Source: Collinsella aerofaciens
Lineage (GTDB): Bacteria > Actinomycetota > Coriobacteriia > Coriobacteriales > Coriobacteriaceae
DNA length: 64,000 bases
Assembly: GCF_015670795.1 (NCBI RefSeq)
Contig: NZ_JADPCJ010000002.1
Coordinates: 106,396-170,395 of the forward strand
Reading direction: 5' to 3'
The translations under genes and the position numbers were made by a program. Positions 19,153 to 31,364 of this stretch are shown piece by piece. Position 1 is the stretch's first letter, and each line of letters opens with the position of its first letter. The notes beneath the pieces were generated by a model. That model was not told the DNA's origin. It did not search any database and worked only from the letters and a program-made list of their open reading frames with translations.

Positions 19153-19486
19153 AGTTGTCCCTTAATTCCTACAACACAGTGTGGAATACGGCGAATCGTC
19201 GGATCGAACACAAGCCTCACCATCAACGAGAACCTACCTAGCGCATTGCAAGAACCCATTGGGGAACACCTTCTAAGACGGTTCGTCTATGCCACAATGC
19301 ATAAAATATAATATAGATACCAGTCATGTAAACCGCAGGTCAAGAGGTCTTTTAATTTAATACCAGTTGATATTTACCTGTTAACAGTTTTGCATCATAC
19401 CGACTATATTCAGTGGAATTATGTATATGTTTAAACAACTTTACTTTGGCTGGAAAGCCGATCGGAGGGATAGTCGCCCCAGCCGT
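19153..19486. promoter_or_regulatory. AT-rich upstream region of the surface-protein operon
   Basis: About 330 bases without a gene. The part at 19290-19440 is strongly AT-rich compared with its surroundings. On the minus strand, TTTACA then TATATT (16 bases apart, about 19313-19340) is a plausible promoter. Two similar segments containing ATACCAGT (about 19319 and 19361) could be operator-like direct repeats. Confidence 0.4.
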
Positions 19487-19515
19487 GGTGCAAACTAACC
19501 CGTCCCCCTTGCACC
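19487..19515. repeat. 29-base REP-like hairpin repeat, copy 2
   Basis: GGTGCAA and TTGCACC arms flank ACTAACCCGTCCCCC. Same length and inverted orientation relative to 13602-13630. It directly abuts the typA terminator. Confidence 0.6.
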
Positions 19516-19553
19516 AAAAAGGGCGCCGACCATTGCGGTCGACGCCCTTTTTG
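19515..19553 (-). terminator. terminator after typA
   Basis: AAAAAGGGCG and CGCCCTTTTT arms around an inner CGACC/GGTCG stem, with T-run on the minus strand. Confidence 0.85.
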
Positions 19554-19577
19554 GTTAGTCGCTATAAGCCCCAGCGC

Positions 19578-21416
<1,839 letters not shown>

Positions 21417-21533
21417 GTAGTTCCCCTATCTTCTATCTATATACAACCGGCACGCGTATGCGACCCACCCAGCAACGCAACGCTCGGCGGGAATATTGAG
21501 CCTTTTACCGAAAACTCGTTTATTTTAGCGATT

Positions 21534-21983
21534 TTAGATGAGAGGGGTTTCCTCACCTGCAGGTTCAGGGTCGCTCCACATAAAACCATCGCCGGCGCCC
21601 ATGCCCTCATACAGCACATATGCCGAAAAACCACTCTCGAGCGTGGTTTCGAAGAAGCTCACGAGCAGAGCATCGTGATAGCCGCCGTCAATCTCGACGC
21701 AGCCGGTGTAGCCGATGGCATAGCGAGCGATACGGCCCAGGCCCTCGTCCTTAAGACCCATCTTGTGCTCGGAGATAAAGTTGGTGGCCGCCTCGAGGCA
21801 CGCCTCTTCGCCATCCTCATCGAGCGCCGCCAGATAACGGTTGGAAGCGGCGTCCTCAATTGCCACGACCACGCCAGGGTTTTCACCGGCGGCAAGGTCG
21901 TCCAAGAACGCGCCGATCAGATCGCACACCATGGCGTCGAGCTCGGCGGAGACGTTACCGGCGTCCTGCATATCCTGTGCCAT
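21534..21983 (-). CDS. hypothetical acidic protein
   Basis: A 149-residue, strongly acidic soluble protein that I do not recognise. It has no signal peptide or membrane segment. The middle contains NPGVVVAIEDAASNRYLAAL and a Cys in YTGCVEIDGGYHDALL. It lies 30 bases after the small membrane protein gene and upstream of typA on the same strand, so it is probably in one transcript with DUF151 and 22014. The compositional style and ribosome context support a real gene. No function is proposed. Confidence 0.72.
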   Translation of the reverse strand: MAQDMQDAGNVSAELDAMVCDLIGAFLDDLAAGENPGVVVAIEDAASNRYLAALDEDGEEACLEAATNFISEHKMGLKDEGLGRIARYAIGYTGCVEIDGGYHDALLVSFFETTLESGFSAYVLYEGMGAGDGFMWSDPEPAGEETPLI

Positions 21984-22013
21984 CTTTAGACCTTCCCATC
22001 GAGTCTGGCGTCG

Positions 22014-22403
22014 TTACAGTTCTTGTGCCTCGGCGGCGATCCTGGCGGCAGCGTCGCGGGCGCGCATCATATCCATCGCGCGCTTGTCGAGCACCTTGAT
22101 CTGACTGGTCAGCATTACCGCGTCGACCACGCCCCAGATCACCAGGCCCGTAGAGATCGAAAACCCAAGCGCACCAACTGTACCACGAAGGCGCGAGCAG
22201 ATTGCCGCGACAAGGGCGGAGACGACAACCATCTTGATAAACGAGCCGCGGCGCTCGTGAAGCGTGCGGGCCTGCGTCACATAGGCAATGCGAGCCGCCT
22301 CGGACGCCTCAGAGCGCATCTGGGCCTCACGGGCGATCGCAGCCGCCTCAGCCGACATACCGCCGGCCATCAGCGAACGCTCCGCATCCTGGCCGCCCCG
22401 CAT
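22014..22403 (-). CDS. small hypothetical membrane protein
   Basis: A 129-residue protein, not recognised. Residues 1 to about 55 are Ala/Glu/Arg-rich and probably helical (SAEAAAIAREAQMRSEASEAARIAY). Two hydrophobic segments follow at about 56-76 and 79-100 (FSISTGLVIWGVVDAVMLTS), then a charged helix rich in Arg and Ala. The start ATG directly follows the stop of the DUF151 gene (TAAATG), so it is translationally coupled and likely co-regulated. Confidence 0.75.
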   Translation of the reverse strand: MRGGQDAERSLMAGGMSAEAAAIAREAQMRSEASEAARIAYVTQARTLHERRGSFIKMVVVSALVAAICSRLRGTVGALGFSISTGLVIWGVVDAVMLTSQIKVLDKRAMDMMRARDAAARIAAEAQEL

Positions 22404-22904
22404 TTAGAAGTCATCGGGCGAGAGCGTATGGACGAACTCGTCGAACTTCTCGAACTCCTGCTCGTCGTCAACTTCCTCGGTATGGGCAGAAACAGTGCCC
22501 AGGCGATTCATGATGTCGTCCTCCACAAACATGGGGGCATTGCTGCGCACGGCAAGGGCAATGGCATCACTGGGACGGGCATCGATCTTGCGCTCGTCAC
22601 CATCGGCCAGTACGACAATCGTCGCGTAGAACACCGGCGGCTCGGCGCGAACGATCTCGATGCGCTCGAGCTTGGCGCCCAGGGCGCCAACAGTATCGAG
22701 CAACAGGTCATGGGTAATCGGGCGATCGGCGCGTCCGCTGTCGATGCCGCGGCTGATTGCCGCAGCCTCAAACGAGCCAGTCTGGATGGAGAGGGAGCGC
22801 AGCGGCGCGGGGGAATCCGACTTGCTGCAGCGTTCGCGAAGCACGATAAGCGATGGCACGGGACCGGCGGCCATGACGATGGTCTCTATGTCGACACGAA
22901 CCAT
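22404..22904 (-). CDS. DUF151 bifunctional nuclease family protein
   Basis: A 166-residue member of the bifunctional nuclease (BFN, DUF151) family, whose studied members show RNase and DNase activity and may aid survival under oxidative stress. Family hallmarks are LRSLSIQTGSFEAAAI-type start and, later, FYATIVVLADGDERKIDARP and SDAIALAVRSNAPMFVEDDI, the most conserved block. An acidic tail (about 20 residues) ends the protein. ATG 22904 is preceded by GGAGGTGTTCC; an upstream in-frame start lacks such a site. It heads an apparent operon with two unknown genes. Confidence 0.88.
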   Translation of the reverse strand: MVRVDIETIVMAAGPVPSLIVLRERCSKSDSPAPLRSLSIQTGSFEAAAISRGIDSGRADRPITHDLLLDTVGALGAKLERIEIVRAEPPVFYATIVVLADGDERKIDARPSDAIALAVRSNAPMFVEDDIMNRLGTVSAHTEEVDDEQEFEKFDEFVHTLSPDDF

Positions 22905-23042
22905 GGAACACCTCCGGTACGTAGCGGTTAACACGCGGCGGCCCGCCGCGTTGAATAGCTATACTACCCAAACTTTCGCGTAGCACACAAAATCAAAGTA
23001 GTTAATTTGGGACAGAGCTTTTTTGACTACCTTCTGTGGCTA

Positions 23043-23080
23043 AGAAAAAAGCCTCGAGGCAATTGCCCCGAGGCTTTTAA
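23043..23080 (-). terminator. terminator after tRNA-Ile
   Basis: AAAAGCCTCG and CGAGGCTTTT arms enclosing AGGCAATTGCCC, with a further T-run on the minus strand. Confidence 0.85.
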
Positions 23081-23089
23081 CAGTTTTGA

Positions 23090-23166
23090 TGGTGGACCTG
23101 ACAAGATTCGAACTTGTGACCTCCCGGTTATCAGCCGGACGCTCTAACCAACTGAGCTACAGGTCC
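23090..23166 (-). tRNA. tRNA-Ile (anticodon GAT)
   Basis: A 77-base tRNA with encoded CCA. Acceptor GGACCTG pairs CAGGTCC, with A as discriminator. The anticodon loop CTGATAA gives GAT. It stands alone rather than inside an rRNA spacer. Confidence 0.96.
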
Positions 23167-23180
23167 ATCGCGCAAGGGAT

Positions 23181-23210
23181 ATATTAGACGAGTCGTTACG
23201 CGCGCGTCAA
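23181..23210 (-). promoter_or_regulatory. promoter of tRNA-Ile
   Basis: On the minus strand TTGACG (23210-23205) and TAATAT (23186-23181) with 18 bases between, about 15 bases before the tRNA. Confidence 0.68.
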
Positions 23211-23238
23211 CAACTTTTTTGAAAATCTTTGGGAGGGG

Positions 23239-23374
23239 TTCGCCCCGGCCGCGCGGCGGCATATGAAGTCGCCTGCTCGGACAGTCCTGACTCGCACGGA
23301 GAGCACATTAAGTGCTCTCCGGCTCGTGCGGAACTCGCGATCGACTTCATATGCCGCCGCGCGGCCGGGGCGAA
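23239..23374. repeat. 136-base long inverted repeat (cruciform-like)
   Basis: Perfect 33-base arms at 23239-23271 and 23342-23374 (start TTCGCCCCGGCCGCGC). The 70-base interior holds CGCACG/CGTGCG and a perfect GGAGAGCAC/GTGCTCTCC hairpin with an ATTAA loop (23298-23320). It lies between tRNA-Ile and the gyrA terminator. No open frame. Function unknown. Confidence 0.9.
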
Positions 23375-23389
23375 CGTGGGTCCAAAATT

Positions 23390-23428
23390 GTCAAAAAAGC
23401 GGTCGGCGCGCAGGTGCGCCGACCGCCG
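23390..23428 (-). terminator. terminator after gyrA
   Basis: GCGGTCGGCGC pairs GCGCCGACCGC around GCAGGT, followed on the minus strand by TTTTTTGAC. Confidence 0.9.
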
Positions 23429-23466
23429 ATATATGGGGTCTGATATTTTCTACCAGCTAGTTCCTC

Positions 23467-26208
23467 TTACTCGTCGAGGAGATCTTCTGGCATGTCGTTG
23501 CCGTCGCCTAAATCGACAGGGGTTTCTTCGGGGGCAGAGCCGTCTTCTGCACCTTCGCCCTCGGGCTTCTCTTTGGCGGCTGTCATGCGAGCTACGGCGC
23601 AGATGCGGTCGTTGTCGTCGACGGTCATCATTTTGACGCCCTGGGTGGCGCGGCCGGTCTGGCTGATCTCGTCGGTCTTGACGCGAATGACCGTCGCGCC
23701 TTCCGTCACGATGAACAGCTCGTGTTGCGGGCCCACCGTCTTCATGGCCGCGAGGTTGCCCTTACGCTCGGTCATCTGAATGGTGTAGACGCCCTGACCG
23801 CCGCGGTTCTGCTCTGGGTAGTCCGCAACCGGCGTGCGTTTGCCGTAGCCGCGCTCGGTGATAACGAACAGATCGCCGTTGCCGTTAGTGACTTCCATGC
23901 CCAGAACGCTCACGCCGTCCTTCATACCGATACCGCGAACGCCGCTGGTATCGCGGCCGGTGGCGCGCACCTGCTCCTCGGAGAACATGATCGCCTTGCC
24001 CGCGGTGGTGGCCAGGATAATCTTGTCGCCCTCGCGCACGCGGCGCACGTTCAGCAGCGCGTCGTCGTCACGCAGGTTGATAGCGATCAGGCCATCACGG
24101 CGGCTACGATCGTAAGCACTCATCACGGTCTTCTTGACCATGCCACTCTTGGTGGCAAACATCAGGTACTCGTCGGCCGGGAACTCGCGGCAGCTGATGA
24201 CGCTCGCGATCTTCTCGCCCTCCTCGAAGGGCAACAGGTTGACGATCGCGGTACCGCGCGCCTGGCGCGTACCCACCGGCAGCTCGTGCACCTTCAGGCG
24301 ATAGACCTTGCCCTTGCTCGAGAAGAACAGCACGTACTCGTGCGTGGACGCGATGAACATCTCGTCGATGACGTCGTCCTCTTTGAGGTTGACGCCCGAC
24401 ACGCCCTTGCCGCCGCGCTTCTGGGCGCGGTAGGCGGCCACCGGGATACGCTTAACGTAGCCGGTGTGGGTGATGGTCACGACCATGTCCTCGTCGGCGA
24501 TGAGGTCCTCGACATCCAGGTCCTTCTCAACCTGGCTGATTTCGGTACGGCGCTTGTCGCCAAACTTCTTGGAGATCTCGCGCATCTCTTCCTTGATGAC
24601 GCCCAGAATCTTCTCCTCGTGCGCCAGCAGGTCCTCGTAGTAGGCGATGGCGCGGCGCAGGCCGTCCAACTCTTCTTGGATCTTGTCGCGCTCCAGGCCG
24701 GTCAGGCGGCGCAGCTTCATCTCGAGGATGGCCGTGGTCTGCTCGGGCGTAAAGCCAAAGCGTTCGATCAGTCGGCTGCTGGCCTCGGAGTCGGTCTGCG
24801 AGGAGCGGATGATGCTGATGACCTCGTCGATATGGTCAAGGGCCATCAGGTAGCCCTCGAGGATATGCGCGCGGGCCTGGGCCTTCTTAAGGTCGAAGCG
24901 GGTGCGGCGGGTGACGACGTCGACCTGGTGGTCGATGTAGTGCTGCAGCATCTCGCGCAGGCTCAGGCATTTGGGAACGCCGTTGACGAGTGCCAGGTTG
25001 TTGGCGCCAAAGGTCGTCTGCAGCGAGGTGTACTTATACAGGTTGTTGAGCACGACCTGCGGAATGACGCCCTTCTTGAGCTCGATGACCAGACGGATGC
25101 CCTTCTGGTTGGACTCATCGCGCATATCCGAGATGCCCTCAATGCGCTTGTCGTTGACGAGTTGGGCGATCTTCTCCTGCAGGGTGCCCTTGTTGACCAT
25201 GTAGGGAATCTCGGTAAAGACCAGGCGGCTGCGGCCGGTCTTGGTGGACTCCACATGTGCCTTGGCACGCACGGTAATGGAGCCGCGGCCGGTCTCGTAG
25301 CTCTGCTTAATGCCGGCGCTGCCCATGATGATGGCGCCGGTGGGGAAGTCCGGACCGGGCATGATCTGCATGAGCTCGTCGACGGTGGCGTCGGGGTTGT
25401 CGATCAGGTAGCAGGTGGCCTCGATCGCCTCGGTGAGGTTATGCGGGGCGATGTTGGTGGCCATGCCGACGGCGATGCCCTGGCTGCCGTTGACCAGCAG
25501 GTTGGGGAAGCGCGCAGGCAGTGCCACGGGCTCGGCGAGCGATTCGTCGTAGTTGGGCTGCCAGTCGACGGTATCCTTCTGCAAGTCACGCAGCAGTTCC
25601 ATGGCGGGCTTGGCCAGGCGGCTCTCGGTGTAACGCATGGCCGCCGCGCCGTCGCCATCGATGTTGCCGAAGTTGCCGTGACCGTCGATGAGCGGCGTGC
25701 GCATGGAGAACCACTGCGCCAGGCGGACCATGGCCTCGTAGACCGCAGAGTCACCGTGCGGGTGGTACTTACCGATAACTTCGCCGACCGTCCAGGCCGA
25801 CTTTTTGTGTGGGCGGTTGGGGTAGATGCCGCTCTCGTTCATCGCGTACAGGATGCGGCGGTGTACCGGCTTTAAGCCGTCGCGCACGTCCGGCAGGGCA
25901 CGCGCTGTGATAACCGACATCGAATACTCGATGAACGACTGCTTCATCTCGCGACCGAACTCCGAAATCTGGAGCTGGCCGCCGTTGATGTCCTCGCCGG
26001 CCGAGGCGCCACGATCGACTTCGCCAAAGCTCTCCTCGAGCTCACCGTCGTCGTCCTCTTCCTCATCATCATCGGCATCGGGGTTATAGGCGTCCGGATC
26101 GCCGTCCTCGCCCTGCTCAGCACGGGCAAGCAGGCGCTTCAGATCATCGGGCATACCGGCATCGCCGGCCTCGTCCATACCCTCGTTATTGTTGATATCG
26201 TCTGCCAC
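23467..26208 (-). CDS. gyrA: DNA gyrase subunit A
   Basis: Breakage-reunion subunit of gyrase. Length is 913 residues. The N-terminal 70 or so residues are an acidic extension (Asp/Glu-rich) ahead of the usual [16 protein letters not shown] start. The active-site tyrosine region AMRYTES is intact. The quinolone-determining segment reads [15 protein letters not shown], with the Ser and Glu of susceptible enzymes. Six C-terminal beta-pinwheel blades follow, with a GyrA-box-like [10 protein letters not shown]. The end is a long acidic tail. The start is GTG at 26208 with GAGGAGG upstream. It lies 11 bases after gyrB. Confidence 0.97.
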   Translation of the reverse strand: MADDINNNEGMDEAGDAGMPDDLKRLLARAEQGEDGDPDAYNPDADDDEEEDDDGELEESFGEVDRGASAGEDINGGQLQISEFGREMKQSFIEYSMSVITARALPDVRDGLKPVHRRILYAMNESGIYPNRPHKKSAWTVGEVIGKYHPHGDSAVYEAMVRLAQWFSMRTPLIDGHGNFGNIDGDGAAAMRYTESRLAKPAMELLRDLQKDTVDWQPNYDESLAEPVALPARFPNLLVNGSQGIAVGMATNIAPHNLTEAIEATCYLIDNPDATVDELMQIMPGPDFPTGAIIMGSAGIKQSYETGRGSITVRAKAHVESTKTGRSRLVFTEIPYMVNKGTLQEKIAQLVNDKRIEGISDMRDESNQKGIRLVIELKKGVIPQVVLNNLYKYTSLQTTFGANNLALVNGVPKCLSLREMLQHYIDHQVDVVTRRTRFDLKKAQARAHILEGYLMALDHIDEVISIIRSSQTDSEASSRLIERFGFTPEQTTAILEMKLRRLTGLERDKIQEELDGLRRAIAYYEDLLAHEEKILGVIKEEMREISKKFGDKRRTEISQVEKDLDVEDLIADEDMVVTITHTGYVKRIPVAAYRAQKRGGKGVSGVNLKEDDVIDEMFIASTHEYVLFFSSKGKVYRLKVHELPVGTRQARGTAIVNLLPFEEGEKIASVISCREFPADEYLMFATKSGMVKKTVMSAYDRSRRDGLIAINLRDDDALLNVRRVREGDKIILATTAGKAIMFSEEQVRATGRDTSGVRGIGMKDGVSVLGMEVTNGNGDLFVITERGYGKRTPVADYPEQNRGGQGVYTIQMTERKGNLAAMKTVGPQHELFIVTEGATVIRVKTDEISQTGRATQGVKMMTVDDNDRICAVARMTAAKEKPEGEGAEDGSAPEETPVDLGDGNDMPEDLLDE

Positions 26209-26219
26209 GTTACCTCCTC

Positions 26220-28292
<2,073 letters not shown>

Positions 28293-28299
28293 TTATCGT

Positions 28300-28331
28300 A
28301 AAAAAATACCCTCGGGAACGAGGGTATTTGG
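28300..28331 (-). terminator. terminator between dciA and gyrB
   Basis: AAATACCCTCG pairs CGAGGGTATTT across GGAA, with TTTTTTT following on the minus strand. It separates the dnaN-recF-dciA unit from gyrB. Confidence 0.9.
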
Positions 28332-28355
28332 CTCTACAAGGCCACCAGATGCGAT

Positions 28356-28919
28356 TTAAGGCTCTTTTTTGCTTTGCACGCCCTTGGCCCACTCGGCACT
28401 GGCTCTCATGGCGTTCTCGAGGGCCTCGCGCAGTTTTTGGTCTTCGATGGGCGCCACTTGGCGCTCAATCTCGGTGCGCTCGGCATCGCTGAGGTCGGCG
28501 TGTGGGGCCGGCGGGCGCTCGGTCGCCGCTGGGCGAAGGCGCTCCTTGGCGGCGGGCGGCGTGTGACCGGGCGCGGTGGTTTTGAACACCAGGCCATCCA
28601 CATGCGCACCGGCGCGCTCCATGCGCGCGCGGATGATCTCGCGCAACAACGTCATTTCCTGCGTCCACGAGGGCGAGTCGAGATATACCAGCAGCTCATT
28701 GGACTCGGGCAGGTAGCGCAGGCCCGTCACATGCCGCCCCTCGCGCGTGCCCGAGCACACCGCGTTCCACGCGCGATAGACCGCGCGCGACTCCTCGGCG
28801 GCCTCCATCTGCGCACGGCGCTCAGGGGTCGCAGCCGCCAGGATGCGCTGGCGCTCTGCGTTCAACAAGCCACTGAAGGCGACCGTTTCGCTCTCGCGCT
28901 CGTAATTAGCACGTCTCAC
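28356..28919 (-). CDS. dciA: DciA-type DnaB loader (DUF721)
   Basis: A 187-residue DUF721 protein. DciA is the ancestral loader or partner of DnaB helicase in bacteria that lack DnaC and DnaI. The recognisable part, about residues 45-110, has the WNAVCSGTREGRHVTGLRYL and LLVYLDSPSWTQEMTLLREII pattern with the family's Trp-x-E/Q. The remaining C-terminal part is Pro/Ala-rich and then helical. The GTG start at 28919 overlaps the recF stop by 14 bases, so the two are coupled. Position between recF and gyrB is typical for actinobacteria. No DnaC or DnaI gene is seen in the window. Confidence 0.86.
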   Translation of the reverse strand: MRRANYERESETVAFSGLLNAERQRILAAATPERRAQMEAAEESRAVYRAWNAVCSGTREGRHVTGLRYLPESNELLVYLDSPSWTQEMTLLREIIRARMERAGAHVDGLVFKTTAPGHTPPAAKERLRPAATERPPAPHADLSDAERTEIERQVAPIEDQKLREALENAMRASAEWAKGVQSKKEP

Positions 28920-30012
28920 CCATGCTCACCACCTTGGCTCGATCAAGCAGGTCATCGGTAAAGTACCCCAGGTTGGTCGTGGTTATGACCGTCTGGATAT
29001 CATCGCCGATCAGCCGCAGGAAAGCACCGCGGCGTTCGCCGTCGAGTTCGCTCATCACGTCGTCCAAAAGCAGCAGTGGGGCGGTGCCCAGGACATCGCG
29101 AGCCACGGCCACCTCCGCCACCTTCCAGGCCAGAACCAACGTTCGCTGCTGACCTTGGCTGGCAAATGAACGGGCGGAGCGACCCGCCACAGCAAACTCA
29201 ATCTCGTCGCGATGCGGTCCCACCAACGTCACGCCGCGGCGAATTTCCTCGTCGGCGTGCTCATCAAGGGCAGCCAGCATGCGCTCGTACGCCCAGCCCT
29301 TCAGCTCTTCGCGATCATCGACCTGGGGCAAATCCCCCAGCGTGGACGCATAGGACACGTTGGCGGCTTCACCGGACGCCACTTGCCCGTAGGCAGTACG
29401 CACATGGCCCGCCAGCCGGTCGAGCAGGGCCAACCGGTGCACGAGCAGAGCCGCGCCCGCGCGGGCAATCGAATCGTTCCACGCGCCGAGCATCTCGCGG
29501 CAGCACCAGGCCTCCTTGAGCAAGGCGTTACGCTGGGTCACGCAGCGACCATAGGTGCTCGCAAGATCGGCATAGCGTGCGCTCAGTTGCATGCCAAAGT
29601 CGTCGAGGGCGGCGCGGCGCACACTGGCGCCTCGCTTAACCATGTCCAGATGGTCGGGGCAAAACAGCACGCTCGGCAGAACCCCGCGCACACCGGCGGC
29701 AGAGCATCTCTTGCCGTTGCGGCTAAACGAGCGTTTACCGTCCTCCGCGCTCAATCCCATATCAAGCACGCGGCCGTCGCCCTCGAGCCTCAGCTCGACC
29801 TTGCACGAGCCCACGCCGTCATGGACGAGCTCGGCTGCGGTCGGATGCCTAAACGAGGCGCCGCTCGTCAGCAGCTGCAGCGCCTCTATGAGATTGGTCT
29901 TTCCCGCCGCGTTGGGTCCCGCAAGTATCGTCACGCCCTCGTCCAGGGCAAGGCGATAGCTATCGAAGCTGCGGTAGTGCGCGACGGAAAGATCGCGGGC
30001 GAACATGGTCAT
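28906..30012 (-). CDS. recF: DNA replication and repair protein RecF
   Basis: SMC-like ATPase that helps load RecA at single-stranded gaps with RecO and RecR. The 368-residue form starts MTMFARDLSVAHYRSFDSY. Walker A is GPNAAGKTN and the C-terminal Walker B region is LLLLDDVMSELDGERR, with FASQGQQRT as the ABC-type signature. The frame stays open some 260 bases upstream, inside dnaN, but homology begins only at ATG 30012 (or 30006). The gap to dnaN is 10 bases, and the stop overlaps dciA. Confidence 0.93.
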   Translation of the reverse strand: MTMFARDLSVAHYRSFDSYRLALDEGVTILAGPNAAGKTNLIEALQLLTSGASFRHPTAAELVHDGVGSCKVELRLEGDGRVLDMGLSAEDGKRSFSRNGKRCSAAGVRGVLPSVLFCPDHLDMVKRGASVRRAALDDFGMQLSARYADLASTYGRCVTQRNALLKEAWCCREMLGAWNDSIARAGAALLVHRLALLDRLAGHVRTAYGQVASGEAANVSYASTLGDLPQVDDREELKGWAYERMLAALDEHADEEIRRGVTLVGPHRDEIEFAVAGRSARSFASQGQQRTLVLAWKVAEVAVARDVLGTAPLLLLDDVMSELDGERRGAFLRLIGDDIQTVITTTNLGYFTDDLLDRAKVVSMGETC

Positions 30013-30022
30013 AGGGCAGTTG

Positions 30023-31126
30023 CTAGATGCGGACCGGCATGACCAGGTACAGGTAGTTGATCTTGTCGTAGGACTTGAAGATGCCCGCCTGCGAGTAGCT
30101 CTTGAGCTCCAGCGTGATCTCCTTCTCCTTGGACAGGGCATTGAGGCAGCCAAAGATGTAGTGGTAGTTGAAGGCGATGGTGCCCGACTCGCCCTCGGCC
30201 TCGACATCGATCGTCTCCTGCGCAAGGTCCTGGTCATTGGAAATGGAGGACAGGCCCATCTGCCCGTTCTCGACATCGATCTCGAACTTGACGGCGGGGT
30301 TGGCGCTCGCGATAACGGCCACGCGCTTGAGGGCGGCGTTAAAGGCGGCGACGTCGATCTTGACGCTCGTCACGCACGAATCGGGGATGAGCTGCTTGTA
30401 GTTGGGGTACACGCCCTCGATGCGGCGCGACACGTAGGTGGTGTTGCCGGCCTCAAAGACGACCTGGGTGTCGGTAGCCCCGATCATGATGGTCGCCTGG
30501 CTGGCCATGATGTTCAGCGCGTCGTTAAAGGCGTCGGCCGGAACGTTGAGTTCAAAGGAGCCCTCGAGGGTTGAGGTCTCGACCTGCGTATCGCACACGG
30601 CCAAGCGGAAGGAATCGGTCGCCACCAGGCGCACGGTGTTGTTCTCGACCTTCATGTGCACACCACCCAGGATGGGGCGGGCCTTGTCAGTCGAGGTGAC
30701 GCGCCACACGCGGCCGACCATTTCGGACAAGATATCGGTCGGCAGTTCCACGGCGCTCTCGATGGCATAGGCCGGAAACTCGGGGAAGTCATTGGCATCG
30801 AGCGTGTTCAGGCGGAAAGAGCTCTTCTCACAACCAATCAGCACCTGGCGCTCGGACAGCTCAAAGGTGACCGGGGCATCGGGGAGGGTCTTGGTGATAT
30901 TGGAGAGCATCTTACAAGGGATAACCATCTCGCCCCCTTCTTCGACATGTGCCGCGATGCGATGACGGATCGAGATGGTGTAGTTAGAGGTCTGGAATTC
31001 CAAGATGCCGTCTTGCGCCTTGACGAGCACGCCCGACAGGATGGGAAGGGTGGACGCCGAAGCGACACCCTTCATAACGACGCCGATGGCTTGTGTAAGC
31101 GAGCTCTGGCTGACGGTGAACTTCAT
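30023..31126 (-). CDS. dnaN: DNA polymerase III sliding clamp beta subunit
   Basis: Homodimeric ring that tethers the replicative polymerase. Length is 367 residues, normal. The family start MKFTVSQSSLTQAIGVVMKG is clear, as are three similar clamp subdomains and the C-terminal SYSQAGIFKSYD with YLVMPVRI forming part of the partner-binding pocket. It follows dnaA after the origin-like gap 31127-31364 and is joined to recF by 10 bases. Confidence 0.97.
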   Translation of the reverse strand: MKFTVSQSSLTQAIGVVMKGVASASTLPILSGVLVKAQDGILEFQTSNYTISIRHRIAAHVEEGGEMVIPCKMLSNITKTLPDAPVTFELSERQVLIGCEKSSFRLNTLDANDFPEFPAYAIESAVELPTDILSEMVGRVWRVTSTDKARPILGGVHMKVENNTVRLVATDSFRLAVCDTQVETSTLEGSFELNVPADAFNDALNIMASQATIMIGATDTQVVFEAGNTTYVSRRIEGVYPNYKQLIPDSCVTSVKIDVAAFNAALKRVAVIASANPAVKFEIDVENGQMGLSSISNDQDLAQETIDVEAEGESGTIAFNYHYIFGCLNALSKEKEITLELKSYSQAGIFKSYDKINYLYLVMPVRI

Positions 31127-31364
31127 CTTTTAATACCTTTCTTTAGATATAAATATCTTAATAATAGTAATAGCACTGACGAAACTGTTGATTACTCCCA
31201 AAGACGCAGGTCAGACCCAGAAAGAGAATCGACAGCAACCTGTGTGCAACGGGGGTGGTTTTCCACGTTCAAAACCTGCGCAAAACTTTTCACCACCGCG
31301 GGTTGGGTTTTAGACACCTTATGCCCATGGTTTCGACAAGTTTTCAACAGGTGTCTCTATTTCC
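31127..31364. other. oriC: origin region part 2 (dnaA-dnaN gap): DnaA boxes, DnaA-trio-like tract, AT-rich stretch
   Basis: A 238-base gap. In plus-strand form, TTTTCAACA (31341-31349), TTTTCACCA (about 31287-31295) and TTTTCCACG (31258-31266) are DnaA-box-like, and TAATCAACA lies on the minus strand near 31190. Next to that, in the dnaA to dnaN direction, is CTATTACTATTATTA (about 31159-31173), which reads as TAA/TAG triplets on the other strand like the DnaA-trio of Bacillus subtilis. AGATATAAATATCT (about 31146-31159) follows as a probable unwinding element. The order of boxes, trio, then AT-rich stretch matches the Bacillus layout. Confidence 0.65.
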
